Positions 37,667 to 46,416 of a DNA stretch of 64,000 bases are shown here, in pieces (within the stretch, counting starts at the first letter, position 1; the number at the start of each line of letters is the position of its first letter). Both the position numbers and the translations under genes were made by a program. Below the pieces are notes generated by a model. It had not been told where the DNA came from. It saw only the letters and a program-made list of their open reading frames with translations, and did not search any database. The stretch is from an uncultured Flavobacteriaceae bacterium (lineage in GTDB: Bacteria > Bacteroidota > Bacteroidia > Flavobacteriales > Flavobacteriaceae): positions 97,395 to 161,394 of the forward strand of contig CALFUL010000015.1 of the NCBI GenBank assembly GCA_937929935.1, in the 5' to 3' direction.

Positions 37667-38428
37667 ATGAGTAAAACTGTTGAACAGCGTTTAGAAGACG
37701 AACAAAAATTCCACAATGAGATTTTTGAAACTGCGAAGAGAACAAAAGAGGTCGGCAGGTTTTATGCCATAAATAACGCTATTCATAAAGTATATGAAGG
37801 CTATATATTTGATAACCCAAAAGGCAAGGTGTATTTAGAATATGGTTGTGGAATGGCCAAAGGAGGACGTTCAGTACGCTTGGCAAAACAAGGTGCAACC
37901 GTTCACGGTATTGACATTTCAGATTATGCTATTGAATTTTTGTCAAAAGAAGCCGAAGAAGAAAATTTAGATATTGATTACCAAGTCATGAATGCTGAAG
38001 AGATGTCTTTCAATGACAATTATTTTGATGTGATTTACGGCACAGGTATTCTTCACCACTTAGACTTAGACAAATCTTTTTCTAATATTGCTCAAAAACT
38101 TAAAAGCAGTGGTACCGCTATTTTTATTGAACCATTGGGGCACAATCCTTTAATTAATGGGTTTAGAAATAAAACACCAGATATTAGAACTGATGATGAG
38201 CACCCGCTTTTAATGCCAGACTTTAAACTGGCTAAAAAATATTTTGGCAATGTTGACATACAATATTTTTATCTAACCACCTTAGGTGTGCCTCTTGTTT
38301 TCAAGAAAAAGCAACCCAAATTTCTAATTAATTTTTGCAATGGCTTAGATAAGGTAATTTTCACGCTTTTACCTTTTATGAAAAAGCATGCCTGGCAGGT
38401 GGTGGTCAAGTTTTCTCAACCCATATAA
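37667..38428 (+). CDS. Class I SAM-dependent methyltransferase (polysaccharide locus)
   Basis: 253 residues. SAM motif I is YLEYGCGMAKGGRSVRLA (about 55-72), the acidic post-I residue is in VHGIDISDYAIEF, and motif II/III is FDVIYGTGILHHLD. It belongs to the Methyltransf_11/25 type. Methylation of a sugar in the repeat unit, or of a lipid-linked precursor, is inferred from position. It has its own promoter motif and is followed by a 53-base gap before the GT4 gene. Confidence 0.87.
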   Translation: MSKTVEQRLEDEQKFHNEIFETAKRTKEVGRFYAINNAIHKVYEGYIFDNPKGKVYLEYGCGMAKGGRSVRLAKQGATVHGIDISDYAIEFLSKEAEEENLDIDYQVMNAEEMSFNDNYFDVIYGTGILHHLDLDKSFSNIAQKLKSSGTAIFIEPLGHNPLINGFRNKTPDIRTDDEHPLLMPDFKLAKKYFGNVDIQYFYLTTLGVPLVFKKKQPKFLINFCNGLDKVIFTLLPFMKKHAWQVVVKFSQPI

Positions 38429-38481
38429 TTTTTTAACAGATAAATCTTGCGACTAATTCATAAAGGCAAGAAATTCGATAT

Positions 38482-39600
38482 ATGAGTCAAATCAAAAGAA
38501 AAGTTTGTCATCTAACCTCAGTTCATCAACGATACGATACACGTATATTGCTCAAAGAATGTATTTCATTATTTAAAAACGGCTATGAAGTACATTTAGT
38601 AGTTGCCGACGGTAAAGGCGATGAAAACTTTAAAGGAGTGCAAATACATGATGTTGGCAAGTCAAAAGGACGTTTCAGTCGCTTTTTTAAATCTACAAAA
38701 GCTGTTTTACAAAAAGGATTGGAAATAGATGCAGAATGTTATCATTTTCATGATGCTGAATTAATACCATATGGTATAAAATTTAAAAAAATTGGTAAAA
38801 AGGTGATTTATGATACGCATGAAGATTTGCCAAGGCAGCTCATGAGTAAACATTATATCAATTATTTTCTTCGCAAACCATTAGCTTTTATCATAGAAAA
38901 GTATGAAGATTATGCCGCAAATAAATTTGATTTTATTATAACCGCAACACCACATATTCAAAAGCGTTTTTTCGAATTAAATAAAGCTTCAATAGACATT
39001 AATAATTATCCTTTATTAGAGGAGTTGAATACGGAAACAGTAGATTGGAGTTTAAAGAAAAATGAAATATGTTATGTAGGCGCAATTACGCAAATCAGGG
39101 GTTTGACTGAAGTAATAGATGCCATGGAATATTTAAATGAGACACGTCTTAATTTAGCGGGAAGCTTTTCTCCGAAGTCATTTAAAACAACCTTGGAAAA
39201 TAGAAAAGGCTGGCATAAAACCAATGTTTTAGGGCAAATAAATAGAGATCAGCTTAAACATGTTTTAAGAATTTCACAAGTAGGAATTGTTACATTTTTA
39301 CCTTTTGGAAATCATACGCATTCGCAACCAAACAAATTATTTGAATATATGTCGCAGGGTATTCCTCTTGTGGCTTCTGATTTTGATTTATGGAAAGATA
39401 TAATTGTAAATGTGAATTGTGGTATTTGTGTTAATCCTAAAAATCCTAAAGCCATTGCTGAAGCAATCAAAACATTGTTAAGTGATAAAGCTAAAGCTAA
39501 GCAAATGGGGGAGAACGGCAGAGATGCAGTTTTAAAAAAGTATAATTGGGAGTTTGAGCAAAAAAAACTTTTAAACATTTATCAAGAGCTATTGTCTTAA
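38482..39600 (+). CDS. Glycosyltransferase, GT4-like (GT-B fold)
   Basis: 372 residues. The N-terminal part begins KVCHLTSVHQRYDTRILLKECISL, a common opening of GT-B glycosyltransferases in surface-polysaccharide loci. The C-terminal donor domain has FLPFGNHTHSQPNKLFEYMSQGIPLVASDF, with the conserved PNKLFEYM acceptor/donor stretch and Glu. It should add a sugar to the lipid-linked repeat unit at the cytoplasmic face; linkage and sugar unknown. It is convergent with the beta-helix lipoprotein gene, with 12 bases between. Confidence 0.9.
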   Translation: MSQIKRKVCHLTSVHQRYDTRILLKECISLFKNGYEVHLVVADGKGDENFKGVQIHDVGKSKGRFSRFFKSTKAVLQKGLEIDAECYHFHDAELIPYGIKFKKIGKKVIYDTHEDLPRQLMSKHYINYFLRKPLAFIIEKYEDYAANKFDFIITATPHIQKRFFELNKASIDINNYPLLEELNTETVDWSLKKNEICYVGAITQIRGLTEVIDAMEYLNETRLNLAGSFSPKSFKTTLENRKGWHKTNVLGQINRDQLKHVLRISQVGIVTFLPFGNHTHSQPNKLFEYMSQGIPLVASDFDLWKDIIVNVNCGICVNPKNPKAIAEAIKTLLSDKAKAKQMGENGRDAVLKKYNWEFEQKKLLNIYQELLS

Positions 39601-39612
39601 CTTCTTTATCAT

Positions 39613-41526
39613 TTAATTCCCCCATTGTCCTATCAAAAATTCTTTAAAAAAGAGGTTATGACCTATTTTTATAGGACCACCGTTATTATAAAACGATTTA
39701 TTTTTAAATGGAAATAAGTAAATAGAGTTTTCTTCATCTATGGTTAATAAATCGTCAATACCGTCTCCAGTAAAATCACCTACGCAATAGTCAACATAAT
39801 TAAAACCATTACCCACTAAAACTTTGTTCAAGAAATTTGCTCCGTTGAATTCATAAAGCCATAAATCACCATTAGAATCAAGAGTAATTATATCAGAGAT
39901 ATTATCACCTGTCCATTTACCAGGAAAGTAGTTTTCATAAATGAAATTTGTTTTTTTCACTCCTAAACTTGAAAATGAAGTAGCGTTAAAGCGATATAGA
40001 CGTAATTTTCCGCCACTATCAACCGTCATTAAGTCTGAAGTCCCGTTGTTGGTCCAGTCACCAACAAAATATTCCTCAAAATTGAACCCATAACCTACAA
40101 CACCCTGGCCATTTAAATTGTTTCCATTGGAAGTATATCTATATAATTTACCATCATTCTTTCTTGCAATTAAATCAGAGTGTGGTCCCGAAGACCATTT
40201 TCCTACTAGATAATTGGTGAAGTTAATAAAGCCATAGCCAAACTGATGGGGGTTTCCCTGTCCATAAAAGGAGCTGCCGTTATATCTGTACAAATAAAGG
40301 TAGCCACTAGAATTGCGGACAATTAAATCGGAAGTTCCATTGTTGCTCCAATTTCCAACTAAATAGCCTTTAAAATTAAACCCGTTACCAACAATTGGGT
40401 AGGTTTTATAGAAGAATTCATTATCGTCGAAAATGTACTTTTTTAATTGGTTGCCAGGTGTTAAAACAATTACATCTTTAGAATTATTACCATTTAAAGC
40501 CCCTTGATATTCATTGTTCATTACATTTATGTTTTCAAATGGAAACATTGGATTTTGCATACTATCCCTTTGATGTATTGCGTCTAGTACGGAATGTGAA
40601 GTGCCATTTGGTAAGGAGTGATAGAAGGTATTTTGTTCAATTTTTGCTTCAATTTGCGGAATTCCTCGAATACTAATTGCATAGTCGTCCGTCCTCATAA
40701 ATGTATTATTGTGAATATAAATAAAGGAGCCAGCGCAATCATCTTCTAAAATTTCTGTATTCTCATAAAGCCCATGCATATCAAAACTATGGCTAGTTCC
40801 ATTTTTCAAAACAATATTATAACGGGCTTCGTAGGATTGAGCGCAATGACCACTACCTGAAATATCATGCCGATTAAAATCAAATAGATTTTTTTCAATT
40901 AAAGCAGTTGAATTTGAATCTAACTGAACACCATATCCCAACCGATTTCTTCTATTATGATGGATATAATTGTTGGAAACAACACCGTCTGAGTTCTTAA
41001 AATAAATCGCGCTCGATGAAAATGCCGATATTTCGCAACCATTAACATCAAGATTTTCCTTTCCTTCCGCACTGATTCCTGTTGTGCTATTACTTTTATT
41101 GATATTTGGGTGTGGCCCTTGCAATCTCAAACCAGAAATTTCTACATTATCGCCAACTTTGATCCATTTGTTAACTAATGTATCTGTTCGGAAGATTTTT
41201 GCTCCTAGACTGCTACCATTATTTCTATCACTTGCCAAAATGATTCCATCAGGGATGAAAATTTGGGTTTCAATATTGAATTCAAGATCTCCTGGAATGA
41301 AAACCACTTGGCCAACGGCTGCATTATTTAACTCTGCTTGCAATGAATTCGCATTAGTTACCTCAATATCACCAGAAGTATATTTTGCGATATTAGTATT
41401 ACTAGTTAATGGAATGAAGTCAGGCTTTTCCCAGGCTATTGGTTCAACAAAATCATTACTTTCCTGACAAGAGGCAAATATTATAATAATTAGAAGTACA
41501 GGTAATATTTTAATTTTTGAAGTCAA
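39613..41526 (-). CDS. Lipoprotein with parallel beta-helix domain and six C-terminal ~47-residue repeats
   Basis: 637 residues. A lipoprotein signal ends FASCQESND (Cys20). From about residue 50 to 345 is a right-handed parallel beta-helix region (INKSNSTTGISAEGKENLDVNGCEI, SSAIYFKNSDGVVSNNYIHHN, NNTFMRTDDYAISIRG), the fold of pectate-lyase-like enzymes and surface proteins. From about 347 to the end are six repeats of about 47 residues, each with a G-[KDN]-W/F-[ST]-x-(N/D)G-x-SDL-I/L core and a LYRYNG-like strand, resembling FG-GAP/tachylectin-type propellers. It is the only minus-strand gene in the locus. Binding or cleavage of the local polysaccharide at the cell surface is inferred; no active site was identified. 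Confidence 0.75.
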   Translation of the reverse strand: MTSKIKILPVLLIIIIFASCQESNDFVEPIAWEKPDFIPLTSNTNIAKYTSGDIEVTNANSLQAELNNAAVGQVVFIPGDLEFNIETQIFIPDGIILASDRNNGSSLGAKIFRTDTLVNKWIKVGDNVEISGLRLQGPHPNINKSNSTTGISAEGKENLDVNGCEISAFSSSAIYFKNSDGVVSNNYIHHNRRNRLGYGVQLDSNSTALIEKNLFDFNRHDISGSGHCAQSYEARYNIVLKNGTSHSFDMHGLYENTEILEDDCAGSFIYIHNNTFMRTDDYAISIRGIPQIEAKIEQNTFYHSLPNGTSHSVLDAIHQRDSMQNPMFPFENINVMNNEYQGALNGNNSKDVIVLTPGNQLKKYIFDDNEFFYKTYPIVGNGFNFKGYLVGNWSNNGTSDLIVRNSSGYLYLYRYNGSSFYGQGNPHQFGYGFINFTNYLVGKWSSGPHSDLIARKNDGKLYRYTSNGNNLNGQGVVGYGFNFEEYFVGDWTNNGTSDLMTVDSGGKLRLYRFNATSFSSLGVKKTNFIYENYFPGKWTGDNISDIITLDSNGDLWLYEFNGANFLNKVLVGNGFNYVDYCVGDFTGDGIDDLLTIDEENSIYLFPFKNKSFYNNGGPIKIGHNLFFKEFLIGQWGN

Positions 41527-41669
41527 TTTAAAATTTTAGTGAAAGATTTATACTACCTTAAAAATATAAAAAGCGAACCTAAGTTACTAAATAGTCCAAA
41601 ATTTTAACATATTTATAGAGGGGCAGAAATTTCAAAACACAATGGTAAAAATCTATACTCTTTTTTCAT

Positions 41670-41677
41670 TAGATTTG
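41670..41677 (+). promoter_or_regulatory. -7 element for the 2-epimerase gene
   Basis: TAGATTTG matches TAnnTTTG, 26 bases before ATG 41704. It would restart transcription after the inverted lipoprotein gene. Confidence 0.5.
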
Positions 41678-41703
41678 GCGAACATCAATGAAAATAGAAT
41701 TCG

Positions 41704-42789
41704 ATGAAGATAATTACCATAGTCGGAGCCAGACCACAGTTTGTTAAAGCCGCTGTTGTCAGTAGGGCGATTGAAGAACACAATAGTAAGAACCAAGACA
41801 ATCTTATTCAAGAATTGATTGTTCATACGGGTCAACATTTTGATGAAAACATGAGTGATGTGTTTTTTGAACAAATGAACATTCCAAAACCACATTATCA
41901 TTTAGAAATCAATAGTCTTACCCATGGTGCGATGACGGGTAGAATGATTGAGAAAATCGAGGCCGTACTTATTAAAGAAAAACCAGATTGGGTATTGGTA
42001 TACGGAGATACAAATTCGACTATCGCAGGGGCTTTAGCGGCTAAAAAAATGCATATTAAAGTAGCTCATGTTGAAGCTGGTTTGCGCTCATTCAATATGC
42101 GCATGCCTGAAGAAGTAAATAGAATACTTACCGATCGCATAAGTGATATACTTTTTTGCCCAACAGAAACGGCAATAACCAATTTAAAAAATGAAGGTTT
42201 TGACGCTATAGATATCAAACGAGTACAGTGCGGCGATGTCATGTATGACGCAGCGATGTATTATACTGAAAGGTCTACAAAACCCGATGCTATTGCTGAA
42301 GGTTCTGATTTTGTTCTTTCAACAATTCATAGGCAAGAAAATACTGATGACAAAGCAAAGCTAGTTTCTATTTTCGAAGCGCTAGAAGAAATTGCAAAAC
42401 AACAGAAAGTGGTTTTACCTTTGCATCCAAGAACTACCAAAAAACTTCAAAATTTCGGTATTGAAACCTCCGCCAACATTCAAGTAATTGAACCCGTGGG
42501 TTATTTTGAAATGATATGGTTACTGTCAAATTGTAAATCTGTTATTACTGATAGTGGTGGCTTACAAAAAGAGGCCTTCTTTTTTGACAAACCTTGTATT
42601 ACCGTGCGTGAAGAAACAGAATGGGTTGAATTATTACATAATAAAGTTAATTTCTTGGTCGGCTCTGACAAGAAGAAAATTATTGACACGTTCAATCATG
42701 TAAATACCATGAATATTGATTTTAGCATGAATTTATACGGAACAGGAAATACCGGAGCTTTAATTGTTGAGCAATTAGTAAAAGCTTAG
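41704..42789 (+). CDS. wecB: Non-hydrolysing UDP-N-acetylglucosamine 2-epimerase (WecB/WbpI type)
   Basis: 361 residues. Opening KIITIVGARPQFVKAAVVSRAI, then VHTGQHFDENMSDVFF, VYGDTNSTIAGALAA, HVEAGLRSFNMRMPEEVNR and ITDSGGLQKEAFFFDKPCITVREETEW: complete set for the GT-B-fold epimerases that invert C2 of UDP-GlcNAc to UDP-ManNAc. Because WlbA and WlbB homologues are encoded upstream, it may instead act on UDP-GlcNAc3NAcA as WlbD/WbpI does; sequence reading cannot separate these. Confidence 0.92.
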   Translation: MKIITIVGARPQFVKAAVVSRAIEEHNSKNQDNLIQELIVHTGQHFDENMSDVFFEQMNIPKPHYHLEINSLTHGAMTGRMIEKIEAVLIKEKPDWVLVYGDTNSTIAGALAAKKMHIKVAHVEAGLRSFNMRMPEEVNRILTDRISDILFCPTETAITNLKNEGFDAIDIKRVQCGDVMYDAAMYYTERSTKPDAIAEGSDFVLSTIHRQENTDDKAKLVSIFEALEEIAKQQKVVLPLHPRTTKKLQNFGIETSANIQVIEPVGYFEMIWLLSNCKSVITDSGGLQKEAFFFDKPCITVREETEWVELLHNKVNFLVGSDKKKIIDTFNHVNTMNIDFSMNLYGTGNTGALIVEQLVKA

Positions 42790-42836
42790 GCCGCTTCAAA
42801 CTTCATAACAGAAGTATAATACTGGTAATTATTGAT

Positions 42837-42844
42837 TAGTTTTG
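42837..42844 (+). promoter_or_regulatory. -7 element for the GT2 gene
   Basis: TAGTTTTG matches TAnnTTTG, 24 bases before ATG 42869. Confidence 0.5.
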
Positions 42845-42868
42845 AGAAGCAAGAAAACATTTTGAAAA

Positions 42869-43645
42869 ATGTTTTCTAATTCAATGACAAACGTCAATAT
42901 GAACCCATTGATAACCATTGTAACACCCGTTTACAATTCTGAAAAATACTTAGCGGCACATTTAAAATCTGTACAAGCCCAAACACATCAAAACTGGGAG
43001 CATATCTTGGTTGACGACTGTTCAAAAGATGGTAGCGAAGCGCTAATACGTTCTTTTCAAGAAAAAGATGAAAGAATTGTATATCACAAACTTATCACCA
43101 ATCAAGGAGCCGGGGTCGCAAGAAATAAAGCCATAGAATTAGCCAAAGGCGATTATATTGCCTTTTTAGATAGTGATGATTTGTGGCACCCCAAGAAACT
43201 TGAAAAACAAGTGCATTTTATGCAATCAAATCAGTATCACTTTTCGTTTACTGATTATGATGTTATTGATGAGAAGGGGCAATCTTTGAATAAAATCATG
43301 CGGTCTAAACCGCATGTTACGTATAAAAAGGCATTGTATAAAAACCCTATTGGTTGCCTAACAGTGATGTATGATGTAAACTACTTTGGCAAACAGTATA
43401 TGCCTTCAATTAGAAAACGTCAAGACTATGCATTGTGGCTTAAATTGTTAAAAAAAACTGATGGGTATGGTTTAAATGAAAGCTTATCTAGTTATCGAAC
43501 AGGCAATGATTCAATTTCTGCTAATAAGCTCGACTTAATAAAATATGAATGGAAAATTTACCGTGAGGTTGAGCAGCTTTCATGGTTTAAATCGGTTTTC
43601 TTTTTGGTTTCGGCTGTTATTCTTAAAATGAAAAGCTATTTTTGA
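42869..43645 (+). CDS. Glycosyltransferase family 2 (GT-A fold)
   Basis: 258 residues from ATG 42869; ATG 42884 and 42899 are also in frame, and the family core starts at NPLITIVTPVYNSEKYL, so the true start may be 42899. The DDCSKDGS and AFLDSDDLWHP (DxD-like metal motif) stretches are clear. The C-terminal GNDSISANKLDLIKYEW segment resembles WfgS/WfeV-type GT2 proteins of surface-polysaccharide loci. No membrane helices apart from a short hydrophobic C-terminal stretch. Adds a sugar to the growing repeat unit; specificity unknown. Confidence 0.9.
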   Translation: MFSNSMTNVNMNPLITIVTPVYNSEKYLAAHLKSVQAQTHQNWEHILVDDCSKDGSEALIRSFQEKDERIVYHKLITNQGAGVARNKAIELAKGDYIAFLDSDDLWHPKKLEKQVHFMQSNQYHFSFTDYDVIDEKGQSLNKIMRSKPHVTYKKALYKNPIGCLTVMYDVNYFGKQYMPSIRKRQDYALWLKLLKKTDGYGLNESLSSYRTGNDSISANKLDLIKYEWKIYREVEQLSWFKSVFFLVSAVILKMKSYF

Positions 43646-43669
43646 TAGGTCAAGTAGCTATGTTCCTAT

Positions 43670-45037
43670 ATGCCTAGATTTTCGATATTAAATTCTGTTG
43701 AGAGAAAATTTCTACTGCTGGTAGTTGACGTGATCATTGTTTTAGCATCACTCAATGTATTTATTAATCATGCCATTGATGTAGAGTTTATTTCAATGCG
43801 CTTGAAGATTGGAATATTTACATTCGGAGTGCTAATTTATTTGGCTTTAGCTTATGTTCTTGAATTTTATAATCTAGAAAAAGTAACGAAAAAGCGGTAT
43901 GTTTTATCGCAATCAATATATATAAGTGTTATTTATGTTTTTCTTGTTTTTATCTTTTCAGTATTGGTTTTTGATGCTAGTTTTTGGCGTATACCCTTAT
44001 TGAGTTTTTTAATTTTAACCCCAATACAAATTGCTGGTTGGCGTCTTTTTTTTAGAAACTTTTTTGATATTATTCCTGACATCAAAAATGTTTTATACTT
44101 ATATGATCAGGGTGCCTCAGAAAGTTTGCAAGAAGACATGTCTTTAATTAACGGGGTTGATATCAACACTTTTTATAAAGCAAAATTGACCTATTCTTTG
44201 CAGAATGATTCTTCTATTAATAAAAAATTCTTCAAATCTGCTGCAGATAAAATAGATGCGATAATAGTAAATATTAATTCTTACAGCGACGTTCCTAAAA
44301 GTTTAGAAAAAATGCTTTTAAAGTCTATTTTGGTGGGTAAAGAAGTAATATCTTTTACCACTTTTTATGAAAGCACCTATGAAGCATTACCCATACGCTC
44401 ACACAATGATAGTTTTTATGAACTGCTTCAGTTGCAAAATAAAAAAATTCGCTATTTGCAGCAGATATTCAGCTTTTTAGTAAATTTTATTTTGTGCTTG
44501 GTGGTAGGCTTCATTTTTTTAGTAAGCATCCCCTTTGTTTGGCTTCTAAACCTATTCTTTAATAAGGGGCCATTGTTTTATACTCAGAAAAGAGTTGGGT
44601 TGCACGGCGAAGAGTTTATAATTTATAAGTTCAGGTCTATGGTTGTTGATGCTGAAAGTCAAGGAGCTAAAATGGCAACAAAGAATGACACACGAATTAC
44701 ACCTTTTGGAAAAACCTTACGCTTATTTAGAATTGATGAGTTACCTCAAATTATTTCGGTTATTAAAGGTGATATGCAGTTTATTGGTCCGAGACCAGAG
44801 CGAAAAGTGTTTGTTGATGAGTTAAATCAAACCACACCATTTTACAATGTTCGACATCTTATTAAACCTGGCATAACGGGTTGGGCACAAGTGAAATATA
44901 AGTATGGCGAAAATCTTGATGATTCTATAAAAAAGTTAGAATATGATTTCTATTATATTAAGAACAGGTCGATAACCTTAGATTTAAAGATTATTTTCAA
45001 GACAATAACCACAGTCTTGTTTTCACGCGGTATTTAA
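43670..45037 (+). CDS. Polyprenyl-phosphate sugar-1-phosphate transferase (WbaP/WcaJ-like initiating enzyme)
   Basis: 455 residues. Four N-terminal membrane helices (about 12-30, 42-65, 80-105, 107-128), a degenerate Rossmann-like middle part, another membrane-inserted helix (about 270-292), and the catalytic domain: KGPLFYTQKRVGLHGEEF, IIYKFRSMVVDAE, RLFRIDELPQI, GDMQFIGPRPER and LIKPGITGWAQVKYKYGE. It transfers a sugar-1-phosphate from a UDP-sugar to undecaprenyl phosphate, starting repeat-unit synthesis. The sugar is unknown. Position near the end of the locus is common for this family. Confidence 0.93.
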   Translation: MPRFSILNSVERKFLLLVVDVIIVLASLNVFINHAIDVEFISMRLKIGIFTFGVLIYLALAYVLEFYNLEKVTKKRYVLSQSIYISVIYVFLVFIFSVLVFDASFWRIPLLSFLILTPIQIAGWRLFFRNFFDIIPDIKNVLYLYDQGASESLQEDMSLINGVDINTFYKAKLTYSLQNDSSINKKFFKSAADKIDAIIVNINSYSDVPKSLEKMLLKSILVGKEVISFTTFYESTYEALPIRSHNDSFYELLQLQNKKIRYLQQIFSFLVNFILCLVVGFIFLVSIPFVWLLNLFFNKGPLFYTQKRVGLHGEEFIIYKFRSMVVDAESQGAKMATKNDTRITPFGKTLRLFRIDELPQIISVIKGDMQFIGPRPERKVFVDELNQTTPFYNVRHLIKPGITGWAQVKYKYGENLDDSIKKLEYDFYYIKNRSITLDLKIIFKTITTVLFSRGI

Positions 45038-45134
45038 ATCTTAGTTTGGTTTTCATCGGTTTTTTAAGAATCATAACGACTGAGTATAATAAATGCCTGA
45101 AAATGACGCTTATGAACTGTAAATATATCTTCAA

Positions 45135-46121
45135 ATGAAGCGAATATTAATTACCGGAGCTGCAGGTTTCTTAGGGTCACACCTTTGTGATCGATTTATC
45201 AAAGAAGGTTTTGATGTTATTGGAATGGATAACCTTATCACAGGTGATTTAAAGAACATTGAGCATCTGTTTAAGCTTTCTAATTTTGAATACTACCACC
45301 ATGATGTAACAAAATTTGTTAGTGTAGCTGGTAAATTAGATTATATCTTACATTTTGCTTCACCAGCAAGCCCTATAGATTATTTAAAAATTCCTATTCA
45401 AACCTTAAAGGTTGGAGCTTTAGGAACCCATAATTTGCTCGGTTTAGCTAAGGTTAAAAAAGCAAGAATATTGATTGCTTCAACTTCAGAAATTTATGGT
45501 GATCCATTAGTGCATCCTCAAACTGAAGAATATTATGGCAATGTGAATACCATTGGCCCTAGAGGCGTATATGATGAAGCCAAACGTTTTCAAGAATCAA
45601 TTACCATGGCGTATCATCGCTTTCATGGGTTAGAAACTAGAATAGTCAGAATATTTAATACGTACGGGCCGCGTATGCGCCTAAATGACGGCCGTGTAAT
45701 TCCTGCTTTTATGGGTCAAGCCTTAAGAGGTGAAGATTTAACCGTTTTTGGTGATGGCTCTCAAACACGTTCTTTTTGTTACGTAGATGATGAAATTGAA
45801 GGTATTTATCGCTTGCTAATGAGTGATTATGTCTACCCGGTGAATATTGGTAATCCGCATGAAATAACTATTAAGGATTTCGCTGAAGAGATTATTAAAT
45901 TGACAGGTACAGATCAAAAGATTATTTATAAAGATCTTCCTCAAGATGATCCTATGCAAAGACAACCAGATATTTCAAAAGCAAAAGAAATTTTAGGATG
46001 GGAACCCAAAATTGGGCGTGAAGAAGGTATGAAAAAGACTTTCGAATACTTCAAAACCTTATCTAAGGCAGAATTAGAAAAGACAGAACATCGAGATTTT
46101 ACAGAGCGTATTAAAAAGTAG
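45135..46121 (+). CDS. uxs: UDP-glucuronate decarboxylase (UDP-xylose synthase)
   Basis: 328 residues, extended SDR fold. [10 protein letters not shown] (about 7-16), [12 protein letters not shown], the catalytic [14 protein letters not shown], the YDEAKRFQE with YxxxK, and [19 protein letters not shown] are the signature set of UXS enzymes, which convert UDP-glucuronate to UDP-xylose with NAD+. The UDP-glucose dehydrogenase that supplies UDP-GlcA is not in the window. Last gene of the polysaccharide locus, followed by a perfect palindrome. Confidence 0.93.
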   Translation: MKRILITGAAGFLGSHLCDRFIKEGFDVIGMDNLITGDLKNIEHLFKLSNFEYYHHDVTKFVSVAGKLDYILHFASPASPIDYLKIPIQTLKVGALGTHNLLGLAKVKKARILIASTSEIYGDPLVHPQTEEYYGNVNTIGPRGVYDEAKRFQESITMAYHRFHGLETRIVRIFNTYGPRMRLNDGRVIPAFMGQALRGEDLTVFGDGSQTRSFCYVDDEIEGIYRLLMSDYVYPVNIGNPHEITIKDFAEEIIKLTGTDQKIIYKDLPQDDPMQRQPDISKAKEILGWEPKIGREEGMKKTFEYFKTLSKAELEKTEHRDFTERIKK

Positions 46122-46150
46122 CACTTTGTAAGTTAAATTTGAACCTTTCG

Positions 46151-46184
46151 AAACTTAAAAAATCGTATACGATTTTTTAAGTTT
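46151..46184. terminator. Perfect 34-bp palindrome closing the polysaccharide locus
   Basis: The 17-base half AAACTTAAAAAATCGTA is followed directly by its exact reverse complement. The inner TCGTATACGA and the outer A/T tracts would make a hairpin followed by a T-run when read from either strand. It starts 30 bases after the uxs stop codon. A terminator is the simplest reading; a protein-binding site is possible. The rest of the 46122-46416 gap has no supported gene. Confidence 0.7.
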
Positions 46185-46366
46185 GTAACAAAACACCGTA
46201 TTTAAAGAGGTTATACATCGAATTAAGTATTCGTTTGGTCGATTTATTTTTGCTCAACAATACAATGCCTTTTGCTGTACAAATAGCAGAATTTTCGTCT
46301 TATCAAGCTATTTTCATTGACTGATTTTTAGCGCATTATTACAATTTGATAGATCTGCATTTATTT

Positions 46367-46400
46367 TTTGAATTTTTCAAAGGAACATTATCTACTTTTG
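46367..46400 (+). promoter_or_regulatory. purD promoter
   Basis: TTTG (46367-46370) and, after 22 bases, TACTTTTG (46393-46400), a match to the Bacteroidota -33/-7 pair. It lies 16 bases before the purD ATG. No purine-riboswitch structure was recognised upstream. Confidence 0.65.
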
Positions 46401-46416
46401 TGAAAAATTTGAGGAA

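Noticed and set aside
46185..46366. Purine riboswitch before purD
   Set aside because: No three-way junction or conserved loop sequences were recognised; only a standard promoter is visible.
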